A stretch of 64,000 bases of DNA from Umbellularia californica (lineage: Eukaryota > Streptophyta > Magnoliopsida > Laurales > Lauraceae): the NCBI GenBank assembly GCA_028538565.1, contig JAPQWN010000002.1, positions 99,513,614 through 99,577,613 on the forward strand, read 5' to 3'. The position numbers and the translations under genes are program-made. Numbering within the stretch: the first letter of the stretch is position 1; each line of letters opens with the position of its first letter. The notes beneath the pieces are model-generated. The model did not search any database and was not told the origin of the DNA. It saw nothing but the letters and a program-made list of their open reading frames with translations. Below are positions 22,181 through 33,035 of this stretch, piece after piece.

Positions 22181-23189
22181 TAGGGGTGTTCATCGGGTCG
22201 GAAAACCCGGTCCGACCCGGAGGTTATCGGGCTAACCCGATAACCTTTTTATCGGGCCGGGCCAAACCCGACCCGGACCTCTGTTAACAGGTCCGGGTTT
22301 CGGGTCTTTATTTCATTGTTTATCGGGTTATCGGGTGACCCGATAACTCGATAACAAATAAATAATTTTTTTTTAATTTCAAAAATTATCCCCCTTTCTG
22401 TTCCAAATCTCACTCTTCCTCCCTTCTCTTCTTCCTCTTCCTCTTCCTCTGTGCAAAACTCGAAATCTGCAACTTAGGTTTCCATTTCCATGGATGAGGC
22501 TTTGGAATTCGATCCCTAATCCTTTCCAAACAAACCCCACTTTTCCTTTCCTCATTCTCTCTTCACCACCCATCGATTTGCTTCTCTCTCTTTTCTTCGG
22601 TCTCTGCAGAAGAATCCGAACATGCCTTTAGGATCCAGCCATGGAGAGGAAGGATGACCTTCACCCACCACCAGAAAATCCGCCGCCTCCACCCTCTCCT
22701 CCTCCTCCTCCTCGCCGCCTCCCGATTTCCTGCGCCACGTCCAAGCCGCATTCAAGCGCCAAAGACCTCTCAATAACTCCCTCCCTCTCTTTCTCTCTAC
22801 TTTTTTTTTTCTTTTTCATGTTTCGGTCTTTGATTTTGGATTTGGGGTCATCCAATGGAATTAGGGTGTCTGGTTTATTTATTATTATTACAGGTATGGC
22901 TAGGCGTGAAGTCTGGAACCAGTGGATTTTGGACTTTGTCCTCTTTCTTCATTTCTCACAACAAATATCTATATTAGTAGCTGACAGTGAATTCAAAGAA
23001 ATAGTACTCCACATAAATTTCTGCAAACCGGGTTATGGGTTACCCAGAACCCGACCCCGGTAACCCGGTGACCCAGTAACCCGGTATTCATTAACAGGGT
23101 TATCGGACCGGGTCCAAGACTCTTAAAAAATACCGGATCGGGTCAGACCCGGTCCGATAACCTGGAACTCGACCCGATATTCACCCTTA
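22181..23189 (+). mobile_element. Non-autonomous hAT element with a gene-like insert
   Basis: The element runs from TAGGGGTGTTCATCGGGTCGG to CGACCCGATATTCACCCTTA. It is flanked by a perfect 8-bp target duplication, GACATCAC (22173-22180 and 23190-23197). The outer ~190 bases at each end consist of CCCGATAACCCG / CGGGTTATCGGG words. A 508-bp relative without insert lies at 54374-54881. The centre (about 22385-23020) is unrelated to that relative and looks like captured host sequence. No transposase is present. Confidence 0.88.
22385..23020 (+). pseudogene. Host-gene-like segment carried inside the hAT element
   Basis: The segment has a CT-rich leader (22390-22620). A proline-rich coding-like stretch follows (22641-22780), where one frame reads PPPENPPPPPSPPPPPRR and another reads PDFLRHVQAAFKRQRPLNN. 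An intron-like T-rich stretch then precedes TTATTACAG at about 22893. GC content and the CCT runs differ from the surroundings. The second frame looks like the start of a conserved plant protein, but I cannot name it. No complete ORF exists, so treat it as a gene fragment. Confidence 0.4.
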
Positions 23190-23435
23190 GACATCACATG
23201 GATGGGCCCCGCTGCTTACAAGATCACTATTCATAAAGGAGGGGGGGTGTGTTCAGCACTTTAGGTGGGTGTGTTTAGAATCACCGTTACTCAGACATCA
23301 CATGGATGGGCCCCGCTGCTTACAAGATCACTGTTCATAAATGAGGGGGCGTGTTTTCAGCACTTTAGGTGGGTGCGTTTAGAATCACCGTTGACTCAGA
23401 CATCACATGGATGGGCCCCGCTGCTTACAAGCCTA
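23190..23435 (+). repeat. ~105-bp tandem units (2.3 copies) right of the hAT element
   Basis: Units begin GACATCACATGGATGGGCCC at about 23190, 23295 and 23399 and carry 'CACTTTAGGTGGGTG-GTTTAGAATCACCGTT'. Confidence 0.85.
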
Positions 23436-23896
23436 TAACAATGGGGTCAGGATATTCATTGGCCTGGAAATGCACATGCATCCAGAGGCAGAAGCCCAGA
23501 GCTGTCCGTCTCTATGCACCATACTACTAAGCACTTCAATGAAAATAATGTAAGGTGCATGGGAAACTGAGACTATCGATCGAGCTCTACACTCGGTCAC
23601 CATTAACCGTTGATTTCTGCCCTAAATACCGAAGTAGAGATATATTTTCAGAAGTTCTATCTAATGAATCATTTTTTTCGATATCCAATAAAACTTGGTG
23701 CCTATTCCATAGATTGATAATTTAGTAAATTTACTCTTTATATCTTGTAGCTAATTCTCACTCTTCTTCCCAAAATGGGTGGGAATTTTTTATCCGACCC
23801 ATCTTTTGGGTTGGTCCCATTCCCATGTGATTAACTTCATAGAAGTGAATTATTTCTTTAAAAGTTCTTTTCTATTCAATTTCTACACCTCCAAAG

Positions 23897-24145
23897 CCAC
23901 CAACTGATAAATCTATTTTGGTCAGTGTGAATGGTTGAAATAAAGGCCACAGAGTGGCCCACAGTTAGTATTTTGATTGTTCCACAAGCATAATGGGCAT
24001 GACCCCGACGACCCCCCCCCCAAGGCACATTAGGGGTGGGGTCTACAACCCTGTCCGGAAGTGCATGCATTTTGGGACCATATGTGGCCTCTATCATAAT
24101 GGGTGTCGCATTTTGGGACCATATGTGGCCTCTATCGTAATGGGT
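23897..24145 (+). repeat. Dispersed repeat (partner of 20876-21133) with a short tandem repeat
   Basis: The homology with 20876-21133 includes a run of eleven C at 24009-24020. Bases ~24072-24145 hold two copies of 'TTTTGGGACCATATGTGGCC'. Confidence 0.7.
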
Positions 24146-24149
24146 CTTG

Positions 24150-26630
24150 TCCTGTTGTCCATACGCTGTGAGGTGAGAATCTGAAAATGATAGGTGATGG
24201 AAGAAAATCCAGACAAACCGCACATTGGCTGTGTCCAAATTTCATCCAAATGACCCTCAAGTTTAAGATTCGTTTCTACGCAATTTTTGTGAGAAGTTCT
24301 AGGGTTCATTCCACCAAAATGATTGAAAGTCGCATTTGAGATTTCATAATTTTTAACTTTTTATTTGTATTAGAATACATGGAAATTAAATCGATAGTAA
24401 CTCAGGATGAGCTCGACTGACGGAAAGATTATTAAAGAGGGACGCGGTCAAGGGCGGCCCCGGACTACGGCCCCCCTTTTTATTAGTGGCCCCCAAGCAC
24501 ATTTCTTGGTTCTGCTTCTTGATGAGTTGTCAATGAGTGAAGCAAGAGATAAAAGATACATGATTTGACTTACTAGGATAATAGCTAAAAAATCATCTCT
24601 CATCTTAAGTCAACTTTCATTGAAAAGGAGGGCATCGATTGGTCATTTTTCATATATTCCCCTTCGAGTTGTGTTCCGCAACTAAATCCTTTTGAGGTTT
24701 CTCATCAAATGTTCATCAAGTCTTGGAAAGTCTGTGTTTGGCAATTTAAAATCCTTAATGATTTGGGCAAATGAAAATAATTTATAAGGGGATTTTCACA
24801 TTTTACCTCCTACAATGGGATTTTCTTAGATGTACTTATTTTGGTCTTTAATAGCTCTATATGAAATAATTCACAGGCTTAAACTTAGCTGTGAGATATG
24901 TATTGTATTTATTTTCTGGTTGGGTGTTGTAAGCTTGTCAGTATAGCCCTTTTATCCTGTTAGCTTTTTTTTTTTTTTATTGAATTTAACAATTCAAAAA
25001 AATGTATTGTATTTATAAAATAAAGTTAAAGTTTGAAAGTTATGGTTTAATGAAGTTTTCAATTTACCAAAAAAAAAAAAGATTGATAAAATACTGTTGG
25101 TGGATCTGAAATAGGCCTTTCACATATTTGAGCCCTATCATCACTTGCCACAAAAATATTATTTTTTTTCCCTTTCCTTATGTTGGGATATAATTATTTT
25201 GAGTCCGGATCCTCTATCGCAGCTTTCATGTATTTTTGTGACTTCATCATGGGGCTCATAGAGATTAGCTGACCACTCAAGATAAACCTCATTTCCTCCA
25301 ATCACATATCCTTAAGTTTCAACTGAGAAGGAGTGGATCCCACCATAGATTGATCACCATGACGGGAATGTAATTAGCACCACCTCAGCAATGCCATATC
25401 AGCACCTTGTAGGTTTTCACCATGACCCTCAATTGTAAGGTGAAACCCACTCCTGTTGAGCTAAAATTTAGAAACACGTAATTTGAGGAATGGAATTAAT
25501 CTTTAGCGGTCCAAATGATCCCTATGTCAGCTCCACAATGGAGTTTCAAAAAAGTATTAGACGGTTAGTGTAATAGTTGCAATAGAGTCCCACCTCCTAA
25601 TCCGCAGCTGTAACTAAAGTGCATATATTTTTTAAGAAGTTCTTTGTAATGCATCATTTTTATGAAATCATAAAAGCTTCATTGTGATATCGCATGGATA
25701 TTTATTGAATTGTGCAATATATTACAAAAAAACTGCTTATTAAAGATACAATGGGTACCTTTTTCTTTATATTGTAGTGCTTGTTTCTAATAATTCAATC
25801 AAGTTTGGCAATATTTCAAAAAAAAAAAAAAATGTAGTACGGAGAATGTCTAAGAAAATATATTGACGTTGGTCATTAGGTGTGGAAATCGATGGCTAAT
25901 AGTGATCGTAAAGGAAAAACTCCTGGAGTAATAACTTAGGTTAAAGGATTTGAAATTCCATTGGTGGACCCACCTATTGAATATCAGTTCACTCGAAACA
26001 AAGTCCTTCAAAGTTTATAGGGTATCTTCAAAAATTTACTCACCACAAGATTGATTGTCTTGAAGAAAATCATGATTAAAATAATCTTAACGCATATTTC
26101 TTAAGATGGGCCCTGATAAGATGTGATATAATTTCTACTAATTTGGCAACTTACACCGATGCAACTTAAGTACCCTTTTTATATTTTCATTTTCCAGATA
26201 AACTTTTTTATTGGATAAATCACACAAACAAATCTTTCTGTTGACATTGCAACTTGAACTCTATACACTTGTAAATTGAATTCAAATGACTTTATAAAGT
26301 ATTATAAAAAAAGGAATTTTATCAAAAAAAAAGTATAAAATCTTAAAATACACATCATTAACTTTTTGTCATTGAAACTTTTTTTTACTCTTTTTATAAA
26401 AAGAAGATGCCTTTTTTTTTTTAGTGGAATGGGAGTTGACTTTTTGAACTTATTTAAAAAAAAAAAAACGGAAGAATAATCTTTTTTAATTATATATATT
26501 TTTGACAAAGACCCTCCTCTTTCTTGTATTTTAACGTGAACATTCACTTAAATTTACGTCTTAAGTTAATTACTCAAACAGCCCAAACTTACTTTAAAAG
26601 GAATTTTACATTAAAAAATTCTCTCATTGA
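24150..26630. other. AT-rich spacer, no gene recognised
   Basis: Homopolymer A/T runs and short frames only. No domain, splice-coherent exon pair or clear element border was seen. Confidence 0.5.
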
Positions 26631-26639
26631 ATGGACCTT

Positions 26640-27110
26640 GGAGAGAGGGATTTCGCACTTGGCCTCACAGATCTTTGTCTTTTTTCCGAGTCCACAAGTC
26701 AAAGTGGTCCCTCAACCACTTGTATATGCTCCTTTTAACATTGTCCACACATTTCTTATCCATCAGCTAGCAAGAGGGTACCCTTACCAAGGCATATTTA
26801 GTATGACTGAAAGACTACGAATCTGCTTTAAGTGAATTTCCAAGAAAGCTGCAGGTACTACATTAAGAAATTTCTATGATTATTCATGACCATTGTCTTT
26901 TTCTAAATTCATTTCCTGCTACGCTCGCTTGAGATTGCAAAAGAGGAAAACTTTTCTCTGCCCAAATCACAGGGGGGAGAACCTGAAATTAGTTTCTCCA
27001 ATCTACAACTCCAGTCCCTGGCTAGCCTCCTCTCAGCTGCTTCATTCTCTCTGGGTAACTCTCTCTCTCTCTCTCTCTTCTTGTTTCCATTAAGAAAAGG
27101 GGTTTGCAGG
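26640..27110 (+). repeat. Diverged repeat (partner of 14740-14935) plus CT-rich leader-like sequence
   Basis: Bases 26640-26815 align with 14740-14935. The following 26990-27110 has a CT microsatellite (27058-27080) and resembles a plant 5' UTR, but no coding exon follows before 28000. Confidence 0.4.
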
Positions 27111-27119
27111 GAGTGAGGT

Positions 27120-28134
27120 TTTCAACTAGTGTACAGAGGTTAGACTGTTTGCAAGTGATTTGCAGCTTGGTGTTGACTATTGACTTGAGAGGGTGAAGGA
27201 TGAGATGGAGAGTGCATGAGCGTGAGTTGTTTGCGTGATTTTAAATTCTGGAGTCAGTTTTCTTGCTGGTCAGGATTAAGATGAGTCCATGTACCCATAC
27301 CGGATCCGTACGGTCGCGCCGGTCTTAAAATATATAATAAAAACCTAAATAAAGTTAGAAAAATAGAAAAAAAAAAACTAGTTAAAATGTGAAATCTGAG
27401 CTATTTAACAAGTATTCAGTCTAAAGAATGTGATATTTAGTATGGTTGAGCACTAAGTCGCTCACAGTATAACACATAACTAATAAGTTTTAAGAGTTAT
27501 CTTTTTTTCTTTTAATCCAAGAGAGAGGTCATTTTCTTAGAGATAAATTAGTAAAAAAAAAATAGAGGGTCTAGTTGACTTCTATCTAATTTAATTGTTA
27601 GTTAATGTAGATTTTAATAAATATGCAAAATATAAAATCCTTTTTAAAGTTATGTCAAAAGATAAGCGCCTATTTGCAAAAAGAAGACTATAAAAAGCAA
27701 AAATATAAGTACGTTTTTATTAATACATGAAATATGCAAAAAGTAGACTATAAAAAGCAAAAATATAAGTACATTTTTATTAATACATGAAATAAAAGGT
27801 TCTTCTCGGATCATTGAGAGTTAAAATGCACAAACGTCCTCACCAACTGGGCCATACATACAACCGTTCTATATTGTACAGTCTATAATATATTAACTTT
27901 TCTGCTATTGAATATTGGTAGATTGAAAAACGGGGCCATGTTTTGTTCCCGTTTCATCCGAAATTGAAAACCATATGGTTGTTTGGAATTGAGGATGATG
28001 GTGGGTGAAGTCTTTTCAAGATTTAATATATTGTCATAATTTCACCGTGATTGGCTTAGGAGGAAATCCTCTTAAGAAGAATAACTTACTTGCAAATTTC
28101 AAATTAAGCTAATCCCCTCAAATCACATATCCTT
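27120..28134. other. Spacer with a 60-bp tandem duplication
   Basis: Units 27676-27735 and 27736-27795 (GCAAAAAG-AGACTATAAAAA...) differ at only a few positions. No gene is seen in the rest. Confidence 0.7.
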
Positions 28135-28850
28135 TCACGATGAAAAGGATTTGTGATTGTTTACATTAAAAATAAAAATACTTCGATCTAAAAATAATAA
28201 TGAATGACCTGAAATGATCATGTCTTCCTTAGGATCACACCGTCCGTTTGTCGGTGATCCAATACTATCGCAACCCTCCGTCTCTACTCTAGGAGGCACC
28301 AAACCAAACCAAACCTGCAAAAAAGGAGCTTGAGCCTCCATTGAAGAGTCCAAAACCTTACAACAAGACTTTGGAGAAAACTGACCAGAGAGATGGGGCT
28401 TCCAAATCCGAACGTCTGGTTCATCTCTGCAAATAAAAGTATTAGAAAAAAGACTCAACAAAGACTCATACCGAGACAACTCGGACAGACACAAAACTCT
28501 CGAAAACAGCACAAACAAAGACACATTGTTCCCTCCCAAATATGACAATCTTTAACAAAAGAATCTTTATTAGATGCCACCCGAAAGAGTCTAGCAAATA
28601 AAAGACACAAAGGACCGCCACCCAACCAATCGTCCAACCAAAATCGGGCACAACTCCTCTCCCCCACATTGAAGCCCACCCCTTTGTTAAGGACTTTACC
28701 CCTCTCACTAGACTCGTCCCCCAAACTAAAAATGACTCTCTACAACCCAAAGACATGATATAAAGGAACTTTGGAAGGAACGCAACCCCAAGAATCCTCA
28801 CCATATTTAGACACAATGACTTTCCTCCATAGAGCATCTCTTACTAGTGT
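28135..28850 (-). mobile_element. L1-type LINE ORF2 C-terminal relic
   Basis: The minus strand carries, across at least two frames, the end of a plant L1 ORF2. The order is an ALWR-VI--KYG-like segment, GVGFNVGERSCARFWLDDW (post-RT region, RFW-D-W motif), then CRDEPDVRIWKPHLSGQFS, then VWFGLVPPRVE (start of the zf-RVT region, normally W--P-RV). Frameshifts separate the pieces and the reverse transcriptase itself is absent. It is a dead 3' fragment. Confidence 0.75.
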
Positions 28851-28982
28851 CCAGATCTAAAAATAAAAAATTACAACTTAATTTGGACTTGAATTTTTGT
28901 TCCAAAACCCATCGAATTTCCAACCTAAAATCTAACAGAGTGACTCATTATTTACCGTGAATTATAAGAGTTCCAAAGGAAC

Positions 28983-29276
28983 AACATAATAACCAATCTT
29001 TTAGATCATGGTCCAACACATATGAAATTATCTCAATTGAGCTACAGGAAGAAATACCGGGGCCCATGAATTACTTTACGATGAAAGAGTACTGAAACGG
29101 CCATCCACAGTAGCTTAGGACAATCTAGCGGGTCCAAACTTGAGCTTGTACTGCAAATTGAAATGAAAATATGGCATTAAAAACCTAAATACTTGAATAA
29201 AAAGAACCCAGATATCACCAAAACTTGGACCAATTTTAGATCCAGATAAGGTTCATGGATTTAATATTTGAGTATA
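28983..29276. repeat. Dispersed repeat, inverted partner of 1634-1935
   Basis: See 1634-1935. This copy lacks the CACTA-like element at the position where the other copy is interrupted (flank AACATAATAACCAATC on the plus strand), so it serves as a pre-insertion reference. Confidence 0.75.
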
Positions 29277-29656
29277 TATGATGCCACATGTCTATATGCA
29301 TATTAAGTACGCTCTATAAAATTTTCAGTTGCAATTCAGGTCCATGCCTAGGACCTTTATCTAGGTCAGCGTCCAAGTTAGTCTTTAGTTTAAATTTGGG
29401 AATGAATGAATACAACTCTCTTGTGACATGCCCGAGTTGGCTCCGGGTCTCGGTTTAGGTTCCCTTTTGATAATGAGTCTAATGCATCTTAAACCCGATA
29501 CTGACCTGTCACCAGCACTGTGTTTAGTAAGACTTTATCCTTGTTTTTAAAGACACCACCTAAATGGTTATTAGTTGTTTGGGATTTTTGTGAAAAAATT
29601 AGCCTTAATTCTTATAACACAATTTAGTCAAGAAAAACACAAAAATAAGAGTTGAT

Positions 29657-29855
29657 AGCTGCTAAATGCACACCACTTTTTTTCTTTCCACAATCCCTTT
29701 CTCTCTGCACCCACCATTGAAGTGTGGGGATCTTAGATTCTTCTTTGCACACCCCCATAATACCAAAACTAACCCCACCCCTATGCCAGCCACCATAGTA
29801 CCCTTTGGCAGTACTGTCAATGGGGTGGGGGGAGAGGGGGTGAGGGGAGGAGGGA

Positions 29856-29887
<32 letters not shown>

Positions 29888-30864
29888 AGGAGGGACACAG
29901 GGAGGGGGAGACATGGAAACATGGAGAGAGACATGGAGAGGGAGAGCGGGCGACAGACAGAGGTGGGTAGGGAGAGGGAGAGAGATAGAGTGGGCAGGAA
30001 AGGGCAATCAGTGAAGAAAGGGAGGGAGAGGGGTACTTTGGGGATTTTCCATATGGGTATATTGGGAATAATCTTTCTTAAAAAATGGTGAGTGTCGAAA
30101 GAAAAAAGTGGTGTGCATTTAGCAGCTCTCATACGAGTTAGGGTGCTATACATTTTCTTGATAAAAAAAAATGCACATTGTTAATATTTACACGCATTTT
30201 CCCACCCTTCGGAACCGCATAACAAAGCTGGACCTATCCAGGACGTTGTACAAAGATGGATGCTGCTAAATGCACACCACTTTTTTTCTTTCCACAATCC
30301 CTTTCTCTCTACACCCACCATTGAAGTGTGGGGATCTTAGATTCTTCTTTGCACACCCCCATAATACCAAAACTAACCCCACCCCTATGCCAACCACCAT
30401 AGTACCCTTTGGCAGTACTGTCAGTGGGGTGGGGGGAGAGGGGGTGAGGGGAGGAGGGAGTGTGTGTGTGTGTGAGAGAGAGAGAAGGAGGGACACAGGG
30501 AGGGGGAGACATGGAAACATGGAGAGAGACATGGAGAGGGAGAGCGGGCGACAGACAGAGGTGGGTAGGGAGAGGGAGAGGGAGAGAGATAGAGTGGGCA
30601 GGAACGGGCAATGAGTGAAGAAAGGGAGGGAGAGGGGTAGTTTGGGGATTTTCCATATGGGTATATTGGGAATAATCTTTCTTAAAAAATGGTGAATGTC
30701 GAAAGAAAAAAGTGGTGTGCATTTAGCAGCTCTCATACGAGTTAGGGTGCTATACATTTTTTTGATAAAAAAAATGCACATTGTTAATATTTACACGCAG
30801 TTTCCCACCCTTCGGAACAGCATAACAAAGCTGGACCTATCCAGGACGTTGTACAAAGATGGAT
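29657..30864 (+). mobile_element. 604-bp tandem duplication of a TIR element
   Basis: Units 29657-30260 and 30261-30864 are ~97% alike by eye. Each unit starts GCTGCTAAATGCACACCAC and, ~460 bp later, carries the inverted form GTGGTGTGCATTTAGCAGC followed by ~130 bp of flank. A transposon with ~30-bp terminal inverted repeats plus its right flank was therefore doubled. The interior has a (GT)n, a (GA)n and a purine-rich tract. The apparent proteins in it are low-complexity artefacts. No transposase is present. Confidence 0.75.
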
Positions 30865-31039
30865 GTTGTAAAAAATTTGCATCTAGCCCACATAGCGCAG
30901 AGAACATCATAGCTAATGATCAATCCCCAGACGGTCGGGCGAGAAGTGGAATTGTTAACAGAGCAACCCCTCATTCTCTATGTATACTTATATTGCTAGG
31001 GTAAAGATAAATTACTGTGGTAGTTTCGCAATATGTGTA

Positions 31040-31043
31040 TATA

Positions 31044-31094
<51 letters not shown>
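31040..31094 (+). repeat. (GT)n-(TA)n microsatellite
   Basis: About 17 GT units are followed by TATATATATATG, adjacent to the interrupted MITE. Confidence 0.9.
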
Positions 31095-31096
31095 GA

Positions 31097-31905
31097 AAAT
31101 TCTCTTATGAGAATAACTCTCACACTACTACTGGAGAGGGGGTTTGGATTCTCATATTTAGGCTGCTAGCTCAGGGTTAAAAAAATCGAAAAACCATCTA
31201 ACCGACTGAATTGGAACCGAACTAACGGTTAATAACCGTGTTTCATGGTTCAGTTATTATTACGATTATTAAAATCGAAAAACAGTGTTGCCCGATTCGG
31301 CTACGGTTTTCAATCTCGACTCACGGTTATTAACCAAACCGAACCGAACCATAAAATACAGTTCAATTAACCGTTTTCCCAAAACACACGGTTAACTGAA
31401 CCATTTTACTAATAAAAAATAAATAAATGGCCTAAATGAAATAAAATGACTTAAATTAAGCCCCATTTTCCATTCTCTCCTCTGAGAATACAATTATTTT
31501 GTGAGTTGGATTATACTTGCCTCATGTTTCCTAGAATTGTATTGCATGATAGATGCTTTGTAATATCATTTTAGACTTTTAGTTGTATTTATTTTCATGA
31601 AAAATGATAGTGTTGTTTTGTTTGGTATGTGAAAAATAATAGTATTATTCTAAATATTGTAGAGTCAAAGGGGAAAGATAGATTATTTTTAAGTGACAAT
31701 TAACCGTAACCGAACCGTCTGATATGGTTAACCGCGATTCGGTTTTAACGATTTTTAGGGTACAGTTATGGTTTTTAAAAAGTGAAAACTGCAAAATACG
31801 GCTTGGTTAACGATTTTCCCAAAAGAAGCTGTTAACTGAACCATTTTACCTACACTGTTAGCATTGGATATGGATCCAACCCCTTTACTCTCATAGGAGC
31901 ATTTT
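31097..31905. mobile_element. Palindromic MITE (copy 5), split by a hAT-like insertion
   Basis: The left half (AAAATTCTCTTATGAGAATAACTCTCAC..., 31097-31170) and right half (GCATTGGATATGGATCC...CTCTCATAGGAGCATTTTCC, 31863-31905) join to give a normal family member like 32482-32590. The insertion occupies 31171-31854. Confidence 0.7.
31171..31854 (+). mobile_element. hAT-like non-autonomous element rich in AACCG words
   Basis: The element is nested in the MITE and flanked by CTGCTAGC (31163-31170) and CTGTTAGC (31855-31862). This is an 8-bp target duplication with one change, as expected for hAT. Its ends are rich in GGTTAACCG / CCGAACCGAACC words in both orientations. No coding capacity is present. 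Confidence 0.6.
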
Positions 31906-31907
31906 CC

Positions 31908-31924
<17 letters not shown>

Positions 31925-31938
<14 letters not shown>

Positions 31939-32062
31939 GAAGTGCTCCCATGAGAGATACTCTCACCAACTTTATGAGAGATGGGTGGGGGCCCTCACTT
32001 CCATATCCACTCTCACCAACTAAAATGCAAGGGCCCCCACTCATCTCTCATAAAGTTGGTGA
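31925..32062. mobile_element. Palindromic MITE (copy 6), right end truncated
   Basis: It opens GTGGAAGTGCTCCCATGAGAG and holds the paired 'CCAACTTTATGAGAGATGGG' and 'CATCTCTCATAAAGTTGG', then runs into (TA)n where the other terminus should be. Confidence 0.7.
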
Positions 32063-32092
32063 TATATATATATATATATATATATATCGGAT

Positions 32093-32452
32093 TTATTTAG
32101 GCGAGAACTCTTCTCACGGACTCGTTGTGAGAACTTTCTATGGGCCCAATTGTGGGTCCCATTTATGGATGGGACCATGGGGGATGGAAAGATCTATGTG
32201 GGACCACCACCTAAGTTTCAAGCTTGACCCAATCCCATGCCCCTAAACCCTCCATCCATTTCCCACAAGTTTAATGGCTTCATATTTGAAAACAAATCAA
32301 CCCTCCATCCAATGGTCCAGTCCATTCGGATGGGTGCCAAAGCTAGGATTAGTGACTATAAGGAGGGTCCCTACTTGTGCACTGTTTGATTGGGTTGTTA
32401 GATCAGCCCCACCAATAGTTCTCAAAAGCACGGTGAGAAATAGTTCTCACCC

Positions 32453-32456
<4 letters not shown>
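32093..32456. mobile_element. MITE with TTTAGG-GAGAAC inverted ends
   Basis: The left end TTTAGGCGAGAACTCTTCTCAC is matched in inverse by GTGAGAAATAGTTCTCACCCTAAA at the right end. Length is ~360 bp; it is non-coding and lies between TA microsatellites. Confidence 0.65.
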
Positions 32457-32481
<25 letters not shown>

Positions 32482-32493
<12 letters not shown>

Positions 32494-32590
32494 TGTTCCT
32501 ATGAGAGTAACTCTCACCCTACTATAAGAGTAAATGGGGGGCCCTACTGGATCCATATCCAATGCCAACAGCCTAAATTACGTATATATA
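32482..32590. mobile_element. Palindromic MITE (copy 7), reverse orientation
   Basis: It carries 'TGTTCCTATGAGAGTAACTCTCACC' type ends and the family core in reverse orientation relative to copy 5. It is uninterrupted at the site where copy 5 holds the hAT-like insertion. Confidence 0.6.
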
Positions 32591-33026
32591 TAATCTCTAT
32601 AAAAAAAAATAGAAGGCCATATTTTAAAAGTATTTTAACTTGTAATGTTATATCTATTAACACAATCTTCAATATATCTCCTAAATTTATAGTATCTCAA
32701 TAAGATTGTGACAAAACTAAACTAAGATATATAAAACTAAATTTAAGCGCTGGCCTTCTTTGTGCTGCCAACATTTGCTCATATTTTTGGTCTTAATTAA
32801 AGAGTGGGGCGGGCCTATTATTTGGTTTTATCCCTTTCCCTTAAACATGAAGAGAAGAAATCAGTTCATAAAAAAAATAATAATAATAAAGTCGATGATG
32901 TGCATTCATGTTATCAGCCAATCAATGGATCCAGCTCATTGACGAGTGGTAGTTGATCACCAATTAATCAAGCCATTTGAAATTAAGAAAATATCACCAT
33001 CCACTATATATATGCTTTAGATTTGT
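32591..33026. other. AT-rich spacer
   Basis: No coding or repeat structure stands out apart from an (AAT)n patch at 32876-32890. Confidence 0.4.
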
Positions 33027-33035
33027 TATATTATA

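Noticed and set aside
22641..23063. 140-residue proline-rich protein in the hAT element
   Set aside because: The frame runs from the CCT-repeat region through an intron-like T-rich stretch into transposon terminal words; at best part of it is a captured exon.
28455..28837. Membrane protein suggested by hydrophobic minus-strand frames
   Set aside because: The overlapping frame has the L1 ORF2 signature (RFWLDDW), so the hydrophobic frame is a shadow.
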